Shown here one piece after another: positions 33,119 through 44,689 of a stretch of 64,000 nt of DNA. A model generated the notes under the pieces. That model saw only the letters and a list, made by a program, of their open reading frames with translations. It searched no databases and was not told the origin of the DNA. Each line of letters starts with the position of its first letter. Position 1 is the first letter of the stretch. This DNA comes from Paraspadella gotoi. Lineage: Eukaryota > Chaetognatha. The stretch is taken from NCBI GenBank assembly GCA_051294375.1, contig CM119267.1, positions 2,457,315 through 2,521,314 of the forward strand. The letters run 5' to 3'. Both the position numbers and the translations under genes were made by a program.

Positions 33119-33217
33119 CCTCCGTCATTCAAACGTCAATTAAGTAAAAGAAGTCGAGTAGAAAAAAGGCAGAAAAGAGACAATGACAACGAAGATGACG
33201 ACTGATTCATAATAACC

Positions 33218-33298
33218 TGATGATGATGATAATATAATAATATAATAATAAATAATAATATAAATAATAATAATAATAATAATAATAAAATAATAATA

Positions 33299-33336
<38 letters not shown>

Positions 33337-33382
33337 TATAATAATGATGATGATAATAATAATGATATTGATAATAATAATT
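33218..33382. repeat. (AAT)n/(GAT)n triplet repeat
   Basis: ATAATAATA and GATGATGAT runs over about 160 bases. 33383-33595 after it is AT-rich. Confidence 0.92.
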
Positions 33383-33614
33383 TTCTTCGCCTTTTTCTTT
33401 TTATAAATTGTTTGTCTTTTCATTTAAACTTTCTTCATTCAAAGTTATTGAAAACCAAATAATATTAGGTAATAGAAATTAATTATCTTTTTAATATTCA
33501 GACATTTAAGATATTTAAGATAATTAAGTATATTTTTTGTTTTAGATAAAAAAGTTAAAATCTCAAAAACCCGAAAGATTTTCTTCTCGAAATTCCCGAG
33601 GGCCTTTCGTCGTT

Positions 33615-33725
33615 CAAGGAGTCACGTCCGTGTCACAGAGGGGTCCTTACGTGTCACGGCCGTGAGACGCTCATGTCACGGTTGCGTCATGGTCGTGTCA
33701 CGAAAGGGGTTAATCCGTGTCATTT
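33615..33725. repeat. GTCACG-rich degenerate minisatellite
   Basis: Seven or more copies of GTCACG or GTCATG with linkers (GTGTCACGGCCGTGAGACG, ATGTCACGGTTGCGTC). Each resembles a CRE/E-box-like TCACG core, but the pattern is repetitive, so no regulatory role is claimed. Confidence 0.6.
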
Positions 33726-33807
33726 CGAATCAGTGCGCCCGGGTCGCGGTTTATCTAAAAAATGTTTCAATCGGGATTTAAAAGTGTAAATATATATATA
33801 GAATTTA

Positions 33808-33809
33808 TT

Positions 33810-33894
<85 letters not shown>

Positions 33895-33900
33895 CTCTCT
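33808..33900. repeat. (CT)n tracts
   Basis: CT runs split by single TTC insertions. Confidence 0.92.
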
Positions 33901-34002
33901 CCGACGAAAAAAAAACGAAAAAAACAATTATGATAATAGGAAATTGAAGAAAAAACAACAACAACTAACGACGACGACTTTCTCATCATAAATTTAAGAT
34001 CT

Positions 34003-34256
34003 TCTTTTCTTTTCTTTCCTTCCTTTCCTTTCCTTCCTTTCCTTTCTTTTTCTTTCTTTTCTTTTCTTTCTTTTCTTTCTTTTCTTTTCTTTCCTTTCCT
34101 TTTCTTTCTTCCTTTCCTTTCCTTCCTTTCCTTTTCTTTCTTTTCTTTCCTTCCTTTCCTTTCCTTTCCATCTTTCCTTTTTTTTTTCTTTTCTTTTCCT
34201 TTCTTTTCTTTTCTTTTCTTTTCTTTTCTTTTCTTTTCTTTTCTTTTCTTTTTCTA
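34003..34256. repeat. (TTTC)n/(TTTTC)n/(TTCC)n tract
   Basis: About 250 pure pyrimidines of mixed 4-5 bp units, ending in a clean (TTTTC)n. 34257-34845 after it is T-rich unique sequence. Confidence 0.95.
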
Positions 34257-34850
34257 GACTCCGTCGCCTCATTAACTCAAGTTTACGTCACTCTTTACTC
34301 TTTTAACGATTTTTCTCACTTTTATCTGTTTTTCTTTTCTTTTCGTGTTTTTTATTTTTCTGTTTTCTTCGATTTTTTCTGTTTTGGGTTTCATTCTATA
34401 TCTTTTATTTTCTACATTTTCTGGGTTTTGTTTTTTTTCCTTTTTTTCGTCTGCGAAGGAAAAGAGCAGACCGGATTTTTTTTACCTCGCATTGTTTTTT
34501 ATCATAAGCAAATAATTTTTATTTTAAATCATATTTCAAAAAATAAATAGATTCTATTGTTGTTTTTTTTGTTTCGAAAATATCAAATTGTGTTTCCTTA
34601 TAAAATATTCGTCTTCCATCTATCAATATTCATATCCAGCTCCGTCCGTTTGTTTGTCCGTATGTCTCCGCTCCAATTAAATCATCTTGAATTCACAGAC
34701 GTAAAAGTTTAAATTACACAAATTTGACCTACAATATCGGATCTGACGACGATAATTTAATTGTAATAGCTTGATCGGATGACTGATGAATTTATTGATA
34801 GATTTTTTATTTAATAATAATGAAATAATGATATTTTTAGATGATTTAGG

Positions 34851-34932
34851 TGACTGACCGACCAAACTATGGAAAGAGACCGACAGACCGACGAAGTGAA
34901 TTATAGAGTCGGATGCCGACTGAAAAAAAAAG
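34851..34932 (+). mobile_element. Family A, terminal fragment (hairpin lost)
   Basis: GACTGACCGACC, GACCGACAGACCGACG, AGTGAATTATAGAGTCGG, then CCGACTGAAAA. It keeps the GACCG repeat, TATA-like box and CTGA-A(n) terminus but lacks the palindrome. Confidence 0.45.
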
Positions 34933-35043
34933 TAGTTCACCTCTTGTGCATCTGGACGGCGAATCTCATCCCGACTGGTGACCTTGATCTCAGCTAATGA
35001 CAGAAAAAAAGAGAAAATCTCTTCATTTCACTCAACTTTTCTC

Positions 35044-35045
<2 letters not shown>

Positions 35046-35095
<50 letters not shown>

Positions 35096-35132
35096 CTCTC
35101 TCTCCCTGTTTTCTCTCTCTCCCTGTTTTCTC
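35046..35132. repeat. (CT)n tract
   Basis: CT of about 50 bases, then two direct copies of TCTCTCTCCCTGTTTTCTC. 35133-35529 after it is T-rich without a gene. Confidence 0.92.
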
Positions 35133-35529
35133 ATTCTACATTTTTTCTCTTCATTTAATCCATTTTTATTCACATTATCTGCTTTTTTTCCAAATTTCCC
35201 TTAATTTGACTTTTTTTTTTACAATGTTTCATTTATTTTCTCATTCGTTGCGCCATTCTCTGTTCATTTCTTTCATTATCGTTTCATGGTATCCATTTTT
35301 TCAGCGATTGGTTTGTTTTTTTCTTCCATTTTTTTCTTGTTTGCCCATTCATGGGTTAAAACTGTTCCATTTTTACTTCTTTTATTTCCATCATTTTCTC
35401 TCTCAAGTTTGTCCATTTTGTCCATTTTGCTTTCATTAAGTCTTTCAATTCCTTTTTTATAGATCGAAAGAAAAGCTTCAGCGCGTGAAAAGGCCCGTAT
35501 CTTTTGGAAACGAAAATGGGTTGGACTCT

Positions 35530-35593
35530 CATTGACAGTAGAAGAGAAGACGTCCATCTTTCATTGACAGTAGAAGAGAAGACGTCCATCTTT
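35530..35593. repeat. Perfect 32-bp tandem duplication
   Basis: The unit starting CATTGACAGTAGAAGAGAAG is present twice with no mismatch. Confidence 0.95.
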
Positions 35594-35734
35594 CATTTTT
35601 GAGAGATTAATTCGTTTTTAAAACTATTAAAGAAGTCGAGTGTCAATAATCCATTTTACAATAAAAGAAAAGAAAATTAGAAGAAAAAAAAATGAGAAAA
35701 AAGTCTTCGTTTGAACTGGAATCGAATGTTGCCA

Positions 35735-36030
35735 ACTTCTTTTTTTTTTTTTTCTTGGGTCCTCTGGTCTTTTTCAAGACTCACTTCTTTCTTTTTTTTT
35801 CTTTCTTTTTTTTTCTTTCTTTTTTTTCTAAGCCTTCTGTTCTTCTATTCTTTCTCTCTTTCTTTCTTTTCTTTACTTTGTTTTTTTTTTTACTTTCTTC
35901 ACTTTTCTTTTTTTCCAGTTTTCTCTTTCTATTTGATTCAAACTTTTTTGACTTTTCTTTTTTTTCTTATTTTTTCTTATTTTTCTTTCATTTTTTCCAT
36001 ATTTTTTTTCACTTTGTTTTTCTTCCAAAA
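35735..36030. repeat. T-rich pyrimidine tract
   Basis: TTTTTCTTTC-type sequence of about 290 bases. The Phe/Leu/Ser-rich frames are artefacts. Confidence 0.85.
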
Positions 36031-36075
36031 CGTTTGCTCCTCAACTTGAGACCCGAATTCCCAGGAGTGTTTACA

Positions 36076-36117
<42 letters not shown>

Positions 36118-36250
36118 CCTCCTCTCTCTCTCTCTCTCTTTCTGTCTCTTTGTCTCCTTCTTTCTCTCTCTCTTCTGATAAACTGCTTTTCCCTTCCTTC
36201 CTCCCTTCCTTCCTCCTTTCCTCCCTTCCTCCCTCTCTTCCTCCCTCCCC
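36076..36250. repeat. (CT)n and CTTCC tracts
   Basis: (CT)n at 36076-36110, further CT runs to 36175, then (CTTC)/(CTCC) units to 36250. Confidence 0.9.
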
Positions 36251-36354
36251 CCTCTTTATCCACTCTGCCATTAATTCCGAACACAAATAACCTTCATTTA
36301 CGCCCTTCACGTTTCATCAGGGTTTTCCTTGCTCGCACAAAAAGTAGTTACGGT

Positions 36355-36715
36355 ACCGCCGCCGGCCGCCCGCCCGCCCGCCCGCAGTGTGTGTGAATCG
36401 GAAAAACCTGATTTGTGACTGGTTGATTCTGGATTGAGAGAAGATTTACCCCGCCCCAATCCATTTGGCATGGGTCTCTCCTCCTCTCTCCTCACACTTA
36501 ATCCCCCAACGCTCAACGTCAACCTCCACTCACCGTTGAAAACTCCCTCTTCCTCTTCCTCCCCCCCTCCTTCCCTTCTCCTCCCCTCCTTCCCTTCTCC
36601 GCCCCCATCTCCGCCCCCCTCGCCTTTTACAAATGGGTCGCAATTGAGCGAAGCTTTAATCGTAAAAGGAATTGTGGGAAGCTCAACGTTTCTGAAGGCA
36701 GAGCTTGGGGGTCCG

Positions 36716-36746
<31 letters not shown>

Positions 36747-36800
36747 CCTCTCTCTCTCTTTCTCTCTCTCTCTTCTCTCTCTCTCCCTCCCCTCTCACAA
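36355..36800. repeat. CCGCCCG patch, pyrimidine tract and (CT)n
   Basis: (GCCC)n at 36365-36385, C/T-rich sequence at 36477-36630, and (CT)n at 36718-36790. Intervening unique blocks are short. Confidence 0.8.
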
Positions 36801-37450
36801 CACTCTCTCTCAAGGATAAATCTGATAACTTTAAGCATTGATTGAGCGAATTTACTAAGTGGCTGAGAAAAATTGAATTCAAGTATAGAACGATCAAAGA
36901 GCAAATTTGTCTGGGAAAAGAGGAATAGAGTGCAAGTCTACGGGAGAAAATGAATAAATCATTATTTTGTCGCTCGCTCTGTATGTCTGTTAATCTGTAT
37001 TTTTAAGGATTAATTGTGTAAACTTCATATAATTCCTTTTGCTGGGCGATCATCAAAATGCTTAATTAAAATTTGAGATTTTTGAAAGCTAAAAATGTAA
37101 AAAAAAAAACTTTTAAGTGAAATAACAGGCATGTTTAATACAGGTTTAATACTGTATGAAAATTGCAAAATTACTTTGTTTCACTATTTTAAGTATTATA
37201 TTTCATAATATTCATTAAAATTATATATTACAAATTCTATATTTTTTATATATTTTATATTCGGCTATATTTTTTATTCGGCTCCTGTTTGACTTGTTTG
37301 GCTCTCTCTCTCTCTCTCTCTGTCTGCCAACAAGTGCTTCTGTAGTTTCTTTCTTCACTCACTCTCGCTCTTTCTCCCTAAATTCTCGGTTTTTCATCAG
37401 AATTGACAAATTCAATGAATCGTGCATGAGCGACTCTAGCCTAATGAGGC
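36801..37450. other. AT-rich sequence with short CT run
   Basis: ATATTTTATATTCGGCT doublet near 37240-37280 and (CT)n at 37302-37320. No gene. Confidence 0.55.
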
Positions 37451-37451
37451 G

Positions 37452-37590
37452 TCAGGAAGAATGAGAAGGAGAATGAGCGGAAAGAGGAGGAGAACGAGGA
37501 GAATGAGGGAAAGGAGAAGAACGAGGAGGAGAACGAGGAGGAGAACGAGGAGGAGGTGAAGGAGAAGAAAGGAAGAGAGAGACAGAGAGA
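37452..37590. repeat. GAGGAGAACGAG purine minisatellite
   Basis: GAACGAGGAGGA units of about 12 bases repeated between 37485 and 37560, with flanking GA-rich sequence. Confidence 0.8.
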
Positions 37591-37657
37591 GATTTTTTTT
37601 CGCTAGAGTGACGAGGGTAGAACCTTTCCCCGATGTAAGATTTGCGACAAGAGCCGA

Positions 37658-37661
37658 GAGG

Positions 37662-37712
<51 letters not shown>
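37658..37712. repeat. (GA)n microsatellite
   Basis: GA of about 50 bases. 37713-37905 after it is AT-rich. Confidence 0.95.
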
Positions 37713-37716
<4 letters not shown>

Positions 37717-37910
37717 GTAATCAAAAATATAAATTTAAATATTTAAAATATTCAATCTGTTTGCGTTGCCTCTGCTTTCAGACTTATTTATAAAATGCGC
37801 CGACGTAATCGAGGTGTATTGCAGATAGTTGTTTATTTATGGAAGTTAAAAACAGGCGAGAAGATTAAAAAAGCATTTCCAAATGTTTGTAAAACAATCC
37901 AAATAAACAT

Positions 37911-38180
37911 TAAAATTTGGATAAAAGGTAAATAACGGACTTAAACACCGTTTCGCAGCTCGTAATCTTTAGGCAACTTGAGAAATTTACAAAATTCCAA
38001 TCAAAACGATTTATCTAAAATAACCCAGATTGCCTCGGCCAACCCTTTTTCACTCTTCTTCAATTATCCGTCGTCGCGACTGCCCGATCGCGAAGATATT
38101 TGGGAAAACTTGAACTAAGATATTTTCTTCCCCAATCGAGCCGTCTTCCCCTACGGCGACGCTCGCCGCCGCCGATACAT
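37911..38180. repeat. Local duplication E, copy 1
   Basis: Pairs with 38325-38595: CTTTAGGCAACT, TTACAAAATTCCAA, CAGATTGCCTCGGCCAACCC, TCTTCAATTATCC, GTCGCGAC, AACTTGAACTAAGATATTTT and CGTCTTCCCCTACGGCGACG occur in the same order. Confidence 0.85.
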
Positions 38181-38324
38181 TTGGTATTAGATTAAGGAGG
38201 TTAATCCATAATAAGTTAACTTAAGCTCAGAGATTAAGGAATAGAAGAGCCCGAATTTCAATAGTTTTTTTTTTATAACTTAAGGAAACAAAATGAGGAA
38301 ATTGCATTGAAAGTTGAAGTAATA
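38181..38324. other. Spacer between E copies
   Basis: AT-rich; contains TTGGTATTAGATTAAGGAGG and a T run. No gene. Confidence 0.6.
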
Positions 38325-38595
38325 AAATAAAATTTGGTTAAAAGGGTAAATAAACGGTCTTAAAACCCGTTTCGAACGTCGGTGATCGCCTTTAGGCAAC
38401 TGAAGAATTTTACAAAATTCCAAATCAAACGTTATCTAAAATAACTCAGATTGCCTCGGCCAACCCTTTTTCCACTCTCTTCAATTATCCATCGTCGCGA
38501 CCTCCCGATTGCGAATTTGGGAAACTTGAACTAAGATATTTTCATATCCCAATCCTCGACGTTGAAGCGTCTTCCCCTACGGCGACGCCATCGCC
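38325..38595. repeat. Local duplication E, copy 2
   Basis: Same order as copy 1, with extra single bases early on (AAAAGGGTAAATAAACGG for AAAAGGTAAATAACGG) and a different tail after GGCGACG. 38596-38925 is AT-rich unique sequence. Confidence 0.85.
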
Positions 38596-38925
38596 CACCA
38601 CAGAACAAGGACATCACACACCCAAATCCATCACCGTTCCAACATTCCAACCCATATCACCATCCGCAAATCTTTGGAAATTCTAAAAATAGAATTATAG
38701 ATAAACTTAAAACTCTTATTCTTTGAATTATGAGCGAAATGAATGGGAATAATTAATAATGATTAAAGTACATACAATGTTTTTTTTAATTCTCTACTTA
38801 GATTAGGTAATGGACAGCACATAAACAATTTTATTGTTTAATATCTTTTTTTTGCATTTTAAACAGAATAAATCCAATCAAATCAAATTGTCCGTTCTTT
38901 TTTCCACGAGAATTAATAAATAATT

Positions 38926-39050
38926 TTAGTTGCGCCGCGAGTACTGGCGGAATTCTATAAATAACTTTTCGGTCGGTCTGTCGATCGGTCAGTCGATCTT
39001 GTTTTCTTTCTCTCTTTTTGAAATGTCTCTCCAGTCCCGCCCGCAAGATT
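38926..39050 (-). mobile_element. Family A, truncated copy with hairpin
   Basis: TTAGTTGCGCCGCGAGTACT then GGCGGAATTCTATAAATAAC, TTTTCGGTCGGTCTGTCGATCGG. The body is missing beyond the GTCGG repeat. 39051-39340 after it is unique. Confidence 0.6.
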
Positions 39051-39344
39051 TTTATCCAACTTTTTTTAAGAAAAAAAAGAAATTAATACAACCTTCGCTC
39101 GTCGGCCTTTTTTAATCCCCGTCCTTCCCTAACGACTTTTTCATCCTCTTTTTAGACTCTGGCTTTTCGCGTTCGACCAAGCAATACAAGCAATGCAAGT
39201 AATGCCCCTTGCTTACTTAAAATCAGTAAGAAAAATAAGGGGAAGCCCCTTGCGAGACAAACTTTCAAAGTAAAAATTATTAATTCAACTACGATCAAAA
39301 TTGTACAGTATATGAAACAACAGTATAAACAACTGTATGAAACA

Positions 39345-39349
39345 ATAAT

Positions 39350-39444
<95 letters not shown>

Positions 39445-39560
39445 TTAATTATTTATCTATTTGTTTATTTATTCTTTATTTGTTTATTTGTTTATTTATT
39501 TGTTTATTTATTTATTTATTTATTATATAATTATTTGTTTATTTATCTATTTTTTTTTAT
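39345..39560. repeat. (TTTA)n with TTTG variants
   Basis: Over 100 bases of pure TTTA, then TTTG/TTTA mixtures to about 39560. All frames stay open (Leu-Phe-Ile-Tyr repeats). Confidence 0.97.
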
Positions 39561-39639
39561 TCTTTATTTATTAGATTTGGAGCTTTTCTTTGTAATTGAC
39601 ATTATTCTTAAAACCGTATACATAAAAGTCCGCAATCTT

Positions 39640-40000
39640 ATTTCTCTTCTTCCCTTTTTCCCTTTTATCGCCATTTTCCTCTTTTCTCTTTTTCCCCTCT
39701 TTTTTTCCTCTTTTTCTCTTTTTCTCTTTTTCTCTCTTATTCTCTTTTTCTCTTTACCTTTTTTCTCTTTTTTTCTTTTTTCTCTTTTTCTCTTTCTCTC
39801 ATTTTTTCTAGTTTTTTTTTTTTTGCCAAAATATTATTTTCTATTCTTGACTCTTCTTTTGATTGAAGAGACATTCGTCACTCATCTTAGTCTATCGGGT
39901 GGTCAAGAGAGAGATTCTCTCTCCTCTCTTCTCTCTCTCTCTCCTCTCCTCTCTGCTCTCCCTCTCTCTCTCTCTCTGCTCTCTCTCTCTCTCTCCGCGT
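39640..40000. repeat. Pyrimidine tract and (CT)n
   Basis: CTCTTTTTCTC-type units to 39825, then CT runs at 39905-39997. Confidence 0.85.
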
Positions 40001-40430
40001 TTTTCTCGCGTCCGCCAAAAAGGAGGGAAGACGCGAAGAGGAGGCGAATGTCTTTTTTAAAGATGTAGGGGGCGCCAGACGTTGAGTAGGAGAGAAAAAA
40101 AGAGAAGAAAGAGACAGGTAGGCCCATAACATGAGCACCACTCTCTCCTTCTATTTTTATTCTGATTTGCAATGCATATTTTTTCCACTTCTTCAACGAT
40201 GATGCTTGGCTCTGAAAGTTAATATAAAGTTAATAATAATTAATATAATTTAATATAAAGTTAATATATAATTTAAGTAAGAAGACATTCGGTCTCACAA
40301 CCAATCAGAGAGCTTGATTCCATTTGGGTGATTTATTCCCGAGTCTTTGATCAGGTTTCATCTCTGTATCTCCTGTAATGATATGCTTGGCTCTGAAATA
40401 ATTTGTTTTTCTCGTTTTGCTTTGTTTTGG
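40001..40430. other. Unique-looking sequence with a small direct repeat
   Basis: GATGATGCTTGGCTCTGAAA near 40198 recurs as GATATGCTTGGCTCTGAAA near 40380, flanking a TTAATATAA-rich stretch. No gene. Confidence 0.5.
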
Positions 40431-40560
40431 CGATCTATGCTTTTTTCTTCTTTTCTTTTATTGTTCTTTTTTCTTATCTTTTTTCTTTTTTCTCTCTTCT
40501 CTTCTTCTTCTCTTCTTCTTCTCTTCTCTTCTCTTTCTCTTTCTTGTCTCCATTCTCCAC
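40431..40560. repeat. T-rich pyrimidine tract
   Basis: TTCTTTTTTC and TCTTCTTC units. 40561-40680 after it is unique. Confidence 0.8.
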
Positions 40561-40680
40561 ACTCAAGGCGACCCTCGTTTTCTTTCCGCATCAACCATCA
40601 ACATTAGCTACATTTTCTACAAACTTATCGCGATTTCGCCGCCAGTCGTCCGTCATAGTAGAGACAAGTTGACATCATTA

Positions 40681-40828
40681 TTGTCATCATCATCATCGTC
40701 ATGCGTCATTGTCAATCATCATTATCCTCATTGTCATCATCATCGTCGTCGTCGTCAAATATTTTCGACTTTGAGCAGAAAATGAAAAACCTTTTCTCTG
40801 TTACGTCGAATCGATATGGAGAACAATG

Positions 40829-40895
<67 letters not shown>
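40681..40895. repeat. (CAT/CGT)n and (GA)n
   Basis: TCATCATCATCGTC triplets at 40683-40758, unique 75 bases, then (GA)n at 40833-40893. Confidence 0.9.
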
Positions 40896-40899
<4 letters not shown>

Positions 40900-40954
40900 T
40901 ACACGTAATTGTTAAATAGGAAGAAGAGAGAATGAAGGCGAAGGACGATAGATT

Positions 40955-41110
40955 AGAAAAGAAGAAACAAAGAGAGGGCGCTGAAAACAAAGAGAGGGCG
41001 CTGAAAACAAAGAGAGAGCGCTGAAAACCAAGAGAAGGGCTGCTGAAAACAAAGAGAGAGCGCTGAAAACAGAGAGGTCGCTGAAAGACAGAAGGCGCTG
41101 AAACAGAAGC
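40955..41110. repeat. 20-bp minisatellite
   Basis: About seven direct copies of GCGCTGAAAACAAAGAGAGG, the last ones shortened by small deletions. Confidence 0.9.
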
Positions 41111-41119
41111 GGGTTCTCA

Positions 41120-41434
41120 TTCCTCTATCTCTCTCTCTTCTCTCTTTCTCTCTCTCTTCCTCCCTCTCTCGTTCTCTCTCTCTACTCTCTCTCTCCTCGT
41201 CAGGTCTCCTTCATATCTACTTTCTCTCTCCATCGTGCTACCTCTCTCTATTCAGCTACCTCTTTGTCTTATTCTCCCCTTCTTTATCGCACGCGGGCGA
41301 AAATTGAAAGGAGACCGACTCAAAAGTGTCTAACATAAAATTTCACGTCAAATTTGACCTGACGAAGCGGAATAAGGTGGACCTCTGCCCTGCACTCTCT
41401 CCTTCTCTCTCTCTCTCTCTCCATCTCCCCGTTT

Positions 41435-41478
<44 letters not shown>

Positions 41479-41511
41479 CTCTTCTTCTTCCTCTCTTCTC
41501 TCCTTCTCTCT

Positions 41512-41565
<54 letters not shown>
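41120..41565. repeat. CT-rich tracts
   Basis: CT runs at 41128-41225 and 41400-41564, separated by about 150 bases of unique sequence (41260-41395). Confidence 0.9.
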
Positions 41566-41566
<1 letters not shown>

Positions 41567-41678
41567 GCTCCTGCTCTTTTTTCTGTTCTTTAGTGTTGGA
41601 ATCAAAAAAGCATTAACGTCACTCAAAGCTGGGAGTGAATTTTTAGTTGAGGCGCATCTTCAAAAGAAAAGCACTGAC

Positions 41679-41815
41679 CGTTGCCCACGCTGCGCTGTCT
41701 TGCCGACTTCTAATCTATATTGTTGCCTACGCTACGCTGCCCTCTCTGACGCAGGCTTTATTGTTGCCCACGTTACGCTGCCTTTACGGACTCAGGCTTT
41801 ATCGTTGCCCATGAA
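41679..41815. repeat. 41/42-bp minisatellite
   Basis: Three direct copies beginning GTTGCCYACGCTACGCTGCC, plus a partial fourth. Units 2 and 3 share the GCAGGCTTTAT/TCAGGCTTTAT end; unit 1 differs there. Confidence 0.85.
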
Positions 41816-42000
41816 GCCACCCCTTCTTCTAATGGAGCCTCCGAGCTTTAACCTCTTCTCTATGCAGACTTTTTTGCTAATACTTATTTTAGTTTATGAC
41901 AAATTTGAAAATTTAACTGCGGATAAGTCGCTATGTGAGCTTAAAAATACTAACCGTATTTTTTTTTAACCTCTTCTCGCAGCTTGGGATCGGGATCTGG
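41816..42000. other. Unique-looking spacer
   Basis: No repeat or gene recognised. Confidence 0.5.
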
Positions 42001-42004
42001 GCTT

Positions 42005-42140
42005 GGAACCAGGCCTGGGAGGGGTCGCTTCGCCTCCAAGAATCTTTACAGATGTCCGCACAGTTCCCTTAAGTCAGGTACCAAGTTGGGATTGAACCCG
42101 GTACTTTCTGGTCATGAGCTTATGATTTTACTAGGACACG
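42005..42140 (-). mobile_element. tRNA-derived SINE-like element
   Basis: On the minus strand: GTGTCCTAGTAAAATCATAA, then GCTCATGACCAGAAAGTACC, then GGGTTCAATCCC (42088-42099), a perfect B box. The GC-rich downstream part includes CCCAGGCCTGG. This is the best-preserved member of the three-copy family. Confidence 0.6.
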
Positions 42141-42380
42141 AATGAGGGATAGCGAGGTGAACCGAGGCAGTGACTGAGTACTACTACAGTTGTATCAACC
42201 CAAGTTAATATAAATAATAATAATAATAATATTAATAATATTTTTCTTTCGAATCCTTTTACCCAAAATCCCGAATTGAGTTTAACCGCGAAACAAATCG
42301 GGAAGGAAGAAAGTTACGTTAAGACCTCACAGTTTGATTTGTTTGTTCCCTCCCGGCTTTCCCCGTGGAATCGAAACGAG
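42141..42380. other. Unique-looking sequence
   Basis: (AAT)n patch at 42210-42232. No gene. Confidence 0.5.
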
Positions 42381-42383
42381 AAA

Positions 42384-42410
42384 GACAGAGGAGAGAGAGA
42401 GAGAGAAGAG

Positions 42411-42478
<68 letters not shown>

Positions 42479-42574
42479 AGAGAACAACTCTAATTTAAAT
42501 GTCAAACTTCCCCGACCCCTCTGTTCTCACCTTGCTTGCTTGGCTTGCTCTCCTCTCTTCTCCTCTCTCTTCTG

Positions 42575-42612
<38 letters not shown>

Positions 42613-42642
42613 CTCTCTCTTCTCTCTCTCTCTCTCTCTTGA
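42384..42642. repeat. (GA)n and (CT)n inverted pair
   Basis: (GA)n at 42384-42474 and CT runs at 42560-42640, with about 85 bases of unique sequence between. The arms are complementary. Confidence 0.9.
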
Positions 42643-43375
42643 AGGTTTCGCTCTGAAAATGAGAGGTGAGTCCAAAGCAGCAAGGCGCGATAAAGTAAGG
42701 GTTGATGAGTTGTTGAGGAGCCCGAGAAGAGGAAGAAGAGAAAACGAGAGTGAGGAATGAAGCTCCAAAATTCTGTGGGAGAGAAAGTAGCGGAGATGGG
42801 AAAGGTCACATCGGGTCAGGTCAGGTCGAACCAACGCGCCAAAACCGAGCTTAGCTGCGCTTGATTTAATCAACAGCAGGCCGCCGCCGCCGCGCCGCGC
42901 CTCTGCAGGTAGTTGATCGACAGTCGGAAAACTTGCGGCAGCAAAATCAGTTGCGTTTTGGTACAAACTTTGACCAAATATTCCACAATGTCTATGATTT
43001 GATAATAATAAATACCTACAAAATTATATTTTTAAAAGTTTTTTATTGTCTAATTGTAGTCTTTGAAAAGACCAAACATTATAATTGCTATTAAATTGCA
43101 GCAGAAAATGTTTGACTATTTTCTTTCTATGGATAGCTTGGGTCTACTATGAGGCAACGGGTATGTTATGCCAAATTACTATCATTTATTTTAAGCCACA
43201 AGACATAGAAACCTGGGCGGACTCTTTTCTTTTTAATTTATAGTACGAAGTACAGTAGTACAAAAAGTACTATAGTAGATTCGAGTATTTAATATTGAAA
43301 TGAGAACTGGCGAGACATAAAATATCATTTTATAATATTCTTTCAGAGTCTCGCAGTTCATAGACATATTAATTT
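42643..43375. other. Mixed sequence with a CCG patch
   Basis: (GGTCA)n-like triplet at 42812-42830, GCCGCCGCCGCCGCGCCGCGCC at 42881-42902, then AT-rich unique sequence. No gene. Confidence 0.5.
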
Positions 43376-43380
43376 TCTAA

Positions 43381-43815
43381 TCCTGCCCACTCAGACCACC
43401 TTAAACCCACCACCCCTGCCACTCAGACATCCTTAAACCCGACAACCCCGGCAGCTCAGACCTTCTTAAACATGACCACCACTGCGACTCAGAACCTCCT
43501 TTAAACCTCGCCACCCTATCCACTCAGACGCTTCCTTAAACCCACTTACCCTGCCACTCAGATCCTCCCTTAACACCGCCACGCCTCCACTCAGAGACCT
43601 CCTTAAACCCGCCACCCTGCCCACTCAGACCTGCATTAAACGCGAACACTCTGCCACTCAGACCTCCTTAACCCTACACCCTGGCCACTTGCAGACGCTC
43701 ATAAAACCGCGACACTCTGCGGACTCAGACCGTCCTTAAACCCGCCACCCCTTCCACTCAGACCACCTCCTTAAACTCGCCACCGACTGCTACTCAAACC
43801 CTAGTAAAACATACA
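43381..43815. repeat. 31-bp minisatellite (copy 1)
   Basis: About thirteen noisy copies of a unit starting CCACTCAGACCTCCTTAAAC and ending CCGCCACCCTG. The same array in copy 3 is cleaner. Confidence 0.9.
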
Positions 43816-43989
43816 ACTGCCATTAAAACTATTTTTAACCAACCCAATTGTACCTTTCCGCTCAACTCTGCACCAACGCAGCCTGCCACACGTCGCACCC
43901 AACCTACCTCCGCCACTTTTCCTTCTCGCCACGCTCACGCGACCTCCGACCATGCGCCCGAAACCATCGTTCACATCGGACTTCGAATG

Positions 43990-44440
43990 CCGTTTAGCGC
44001 AAAGGGGGGAGGGTGCCAAGGGGAACGTGCAAGGGTGGAAGGGTGCCAAGGGGAAGAGTGCCAAGGGAAGGTGCCGAGGGAGGGAGGTGGGGGTCCAAGG
44101 GAATGCAAGGTGAGGGCAGGAAGAGTGCCAAAGGGTGGAGTGAAGGGGAGTGGCCGAAGAGGGGGAGGTGGGGAGAGGGAAGAAAAGGGCCCGGGGGAGG
44201 GTGGGGGAGTGTTGGAAAAGGGAGCGTGGTGTTGGTGAGAAAGGAAGGAGGAAAATTAAATGAGAAAGAAAAGAGAAAGAAAATGGGAGGAAGGAAAATA
44301 AGAAGGAAGGAAAAAAGAGGAAGGAAAAAGGGAGGAAGGAAAAAAGGAGGAAGGAAAAAAGGGAAGGAAGGAAAAAAGAGGAAGGTAAAAGAAAAGTCGA
44401 GAAGAGAAGAAATCGATTTAAAAAAAAGATGGAAATATAA
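43990..44440. repeat. G-rich GGGTGCCAAGGGG repeat and GGAAGGAAAAA tract (copy 1)
   Basis: Four or five units of GGGTGCCAAGGGGAA, then a purine tract of AGGAAGGAAAAA units. Purine-rich plus-strand frames are artefacts. Confidence 0.85.
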
Positions 44441-44689
44441 AGAAAAAATGAAAAAACAAAATTGAAAGAAATAGAAATTCAGATGATACAGTAAATAAGT
44501 AAAAGTAATAAAAAGCGAATTAAAATATTAAACATATACATATATTATGGAAACCAAAAAAAAAAAAATTAAAAATTGAGGTGCAAGACTCTTGTGGAGA
44601 TCGTAACAAATTAAAGGTCAGTTTGTTAGTTTAAGGCCTACAGAAATCCGTTAATTGTTTGCAAATATGAAATACACTTCAGGGCAAAA

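Noticed and set aside
32384-33205. Large Asp/Asn- or Ile/Val-rich open frames
   Set aside because: Direct translations of the GATGACGAC repeat, crossing a 10-N gap.
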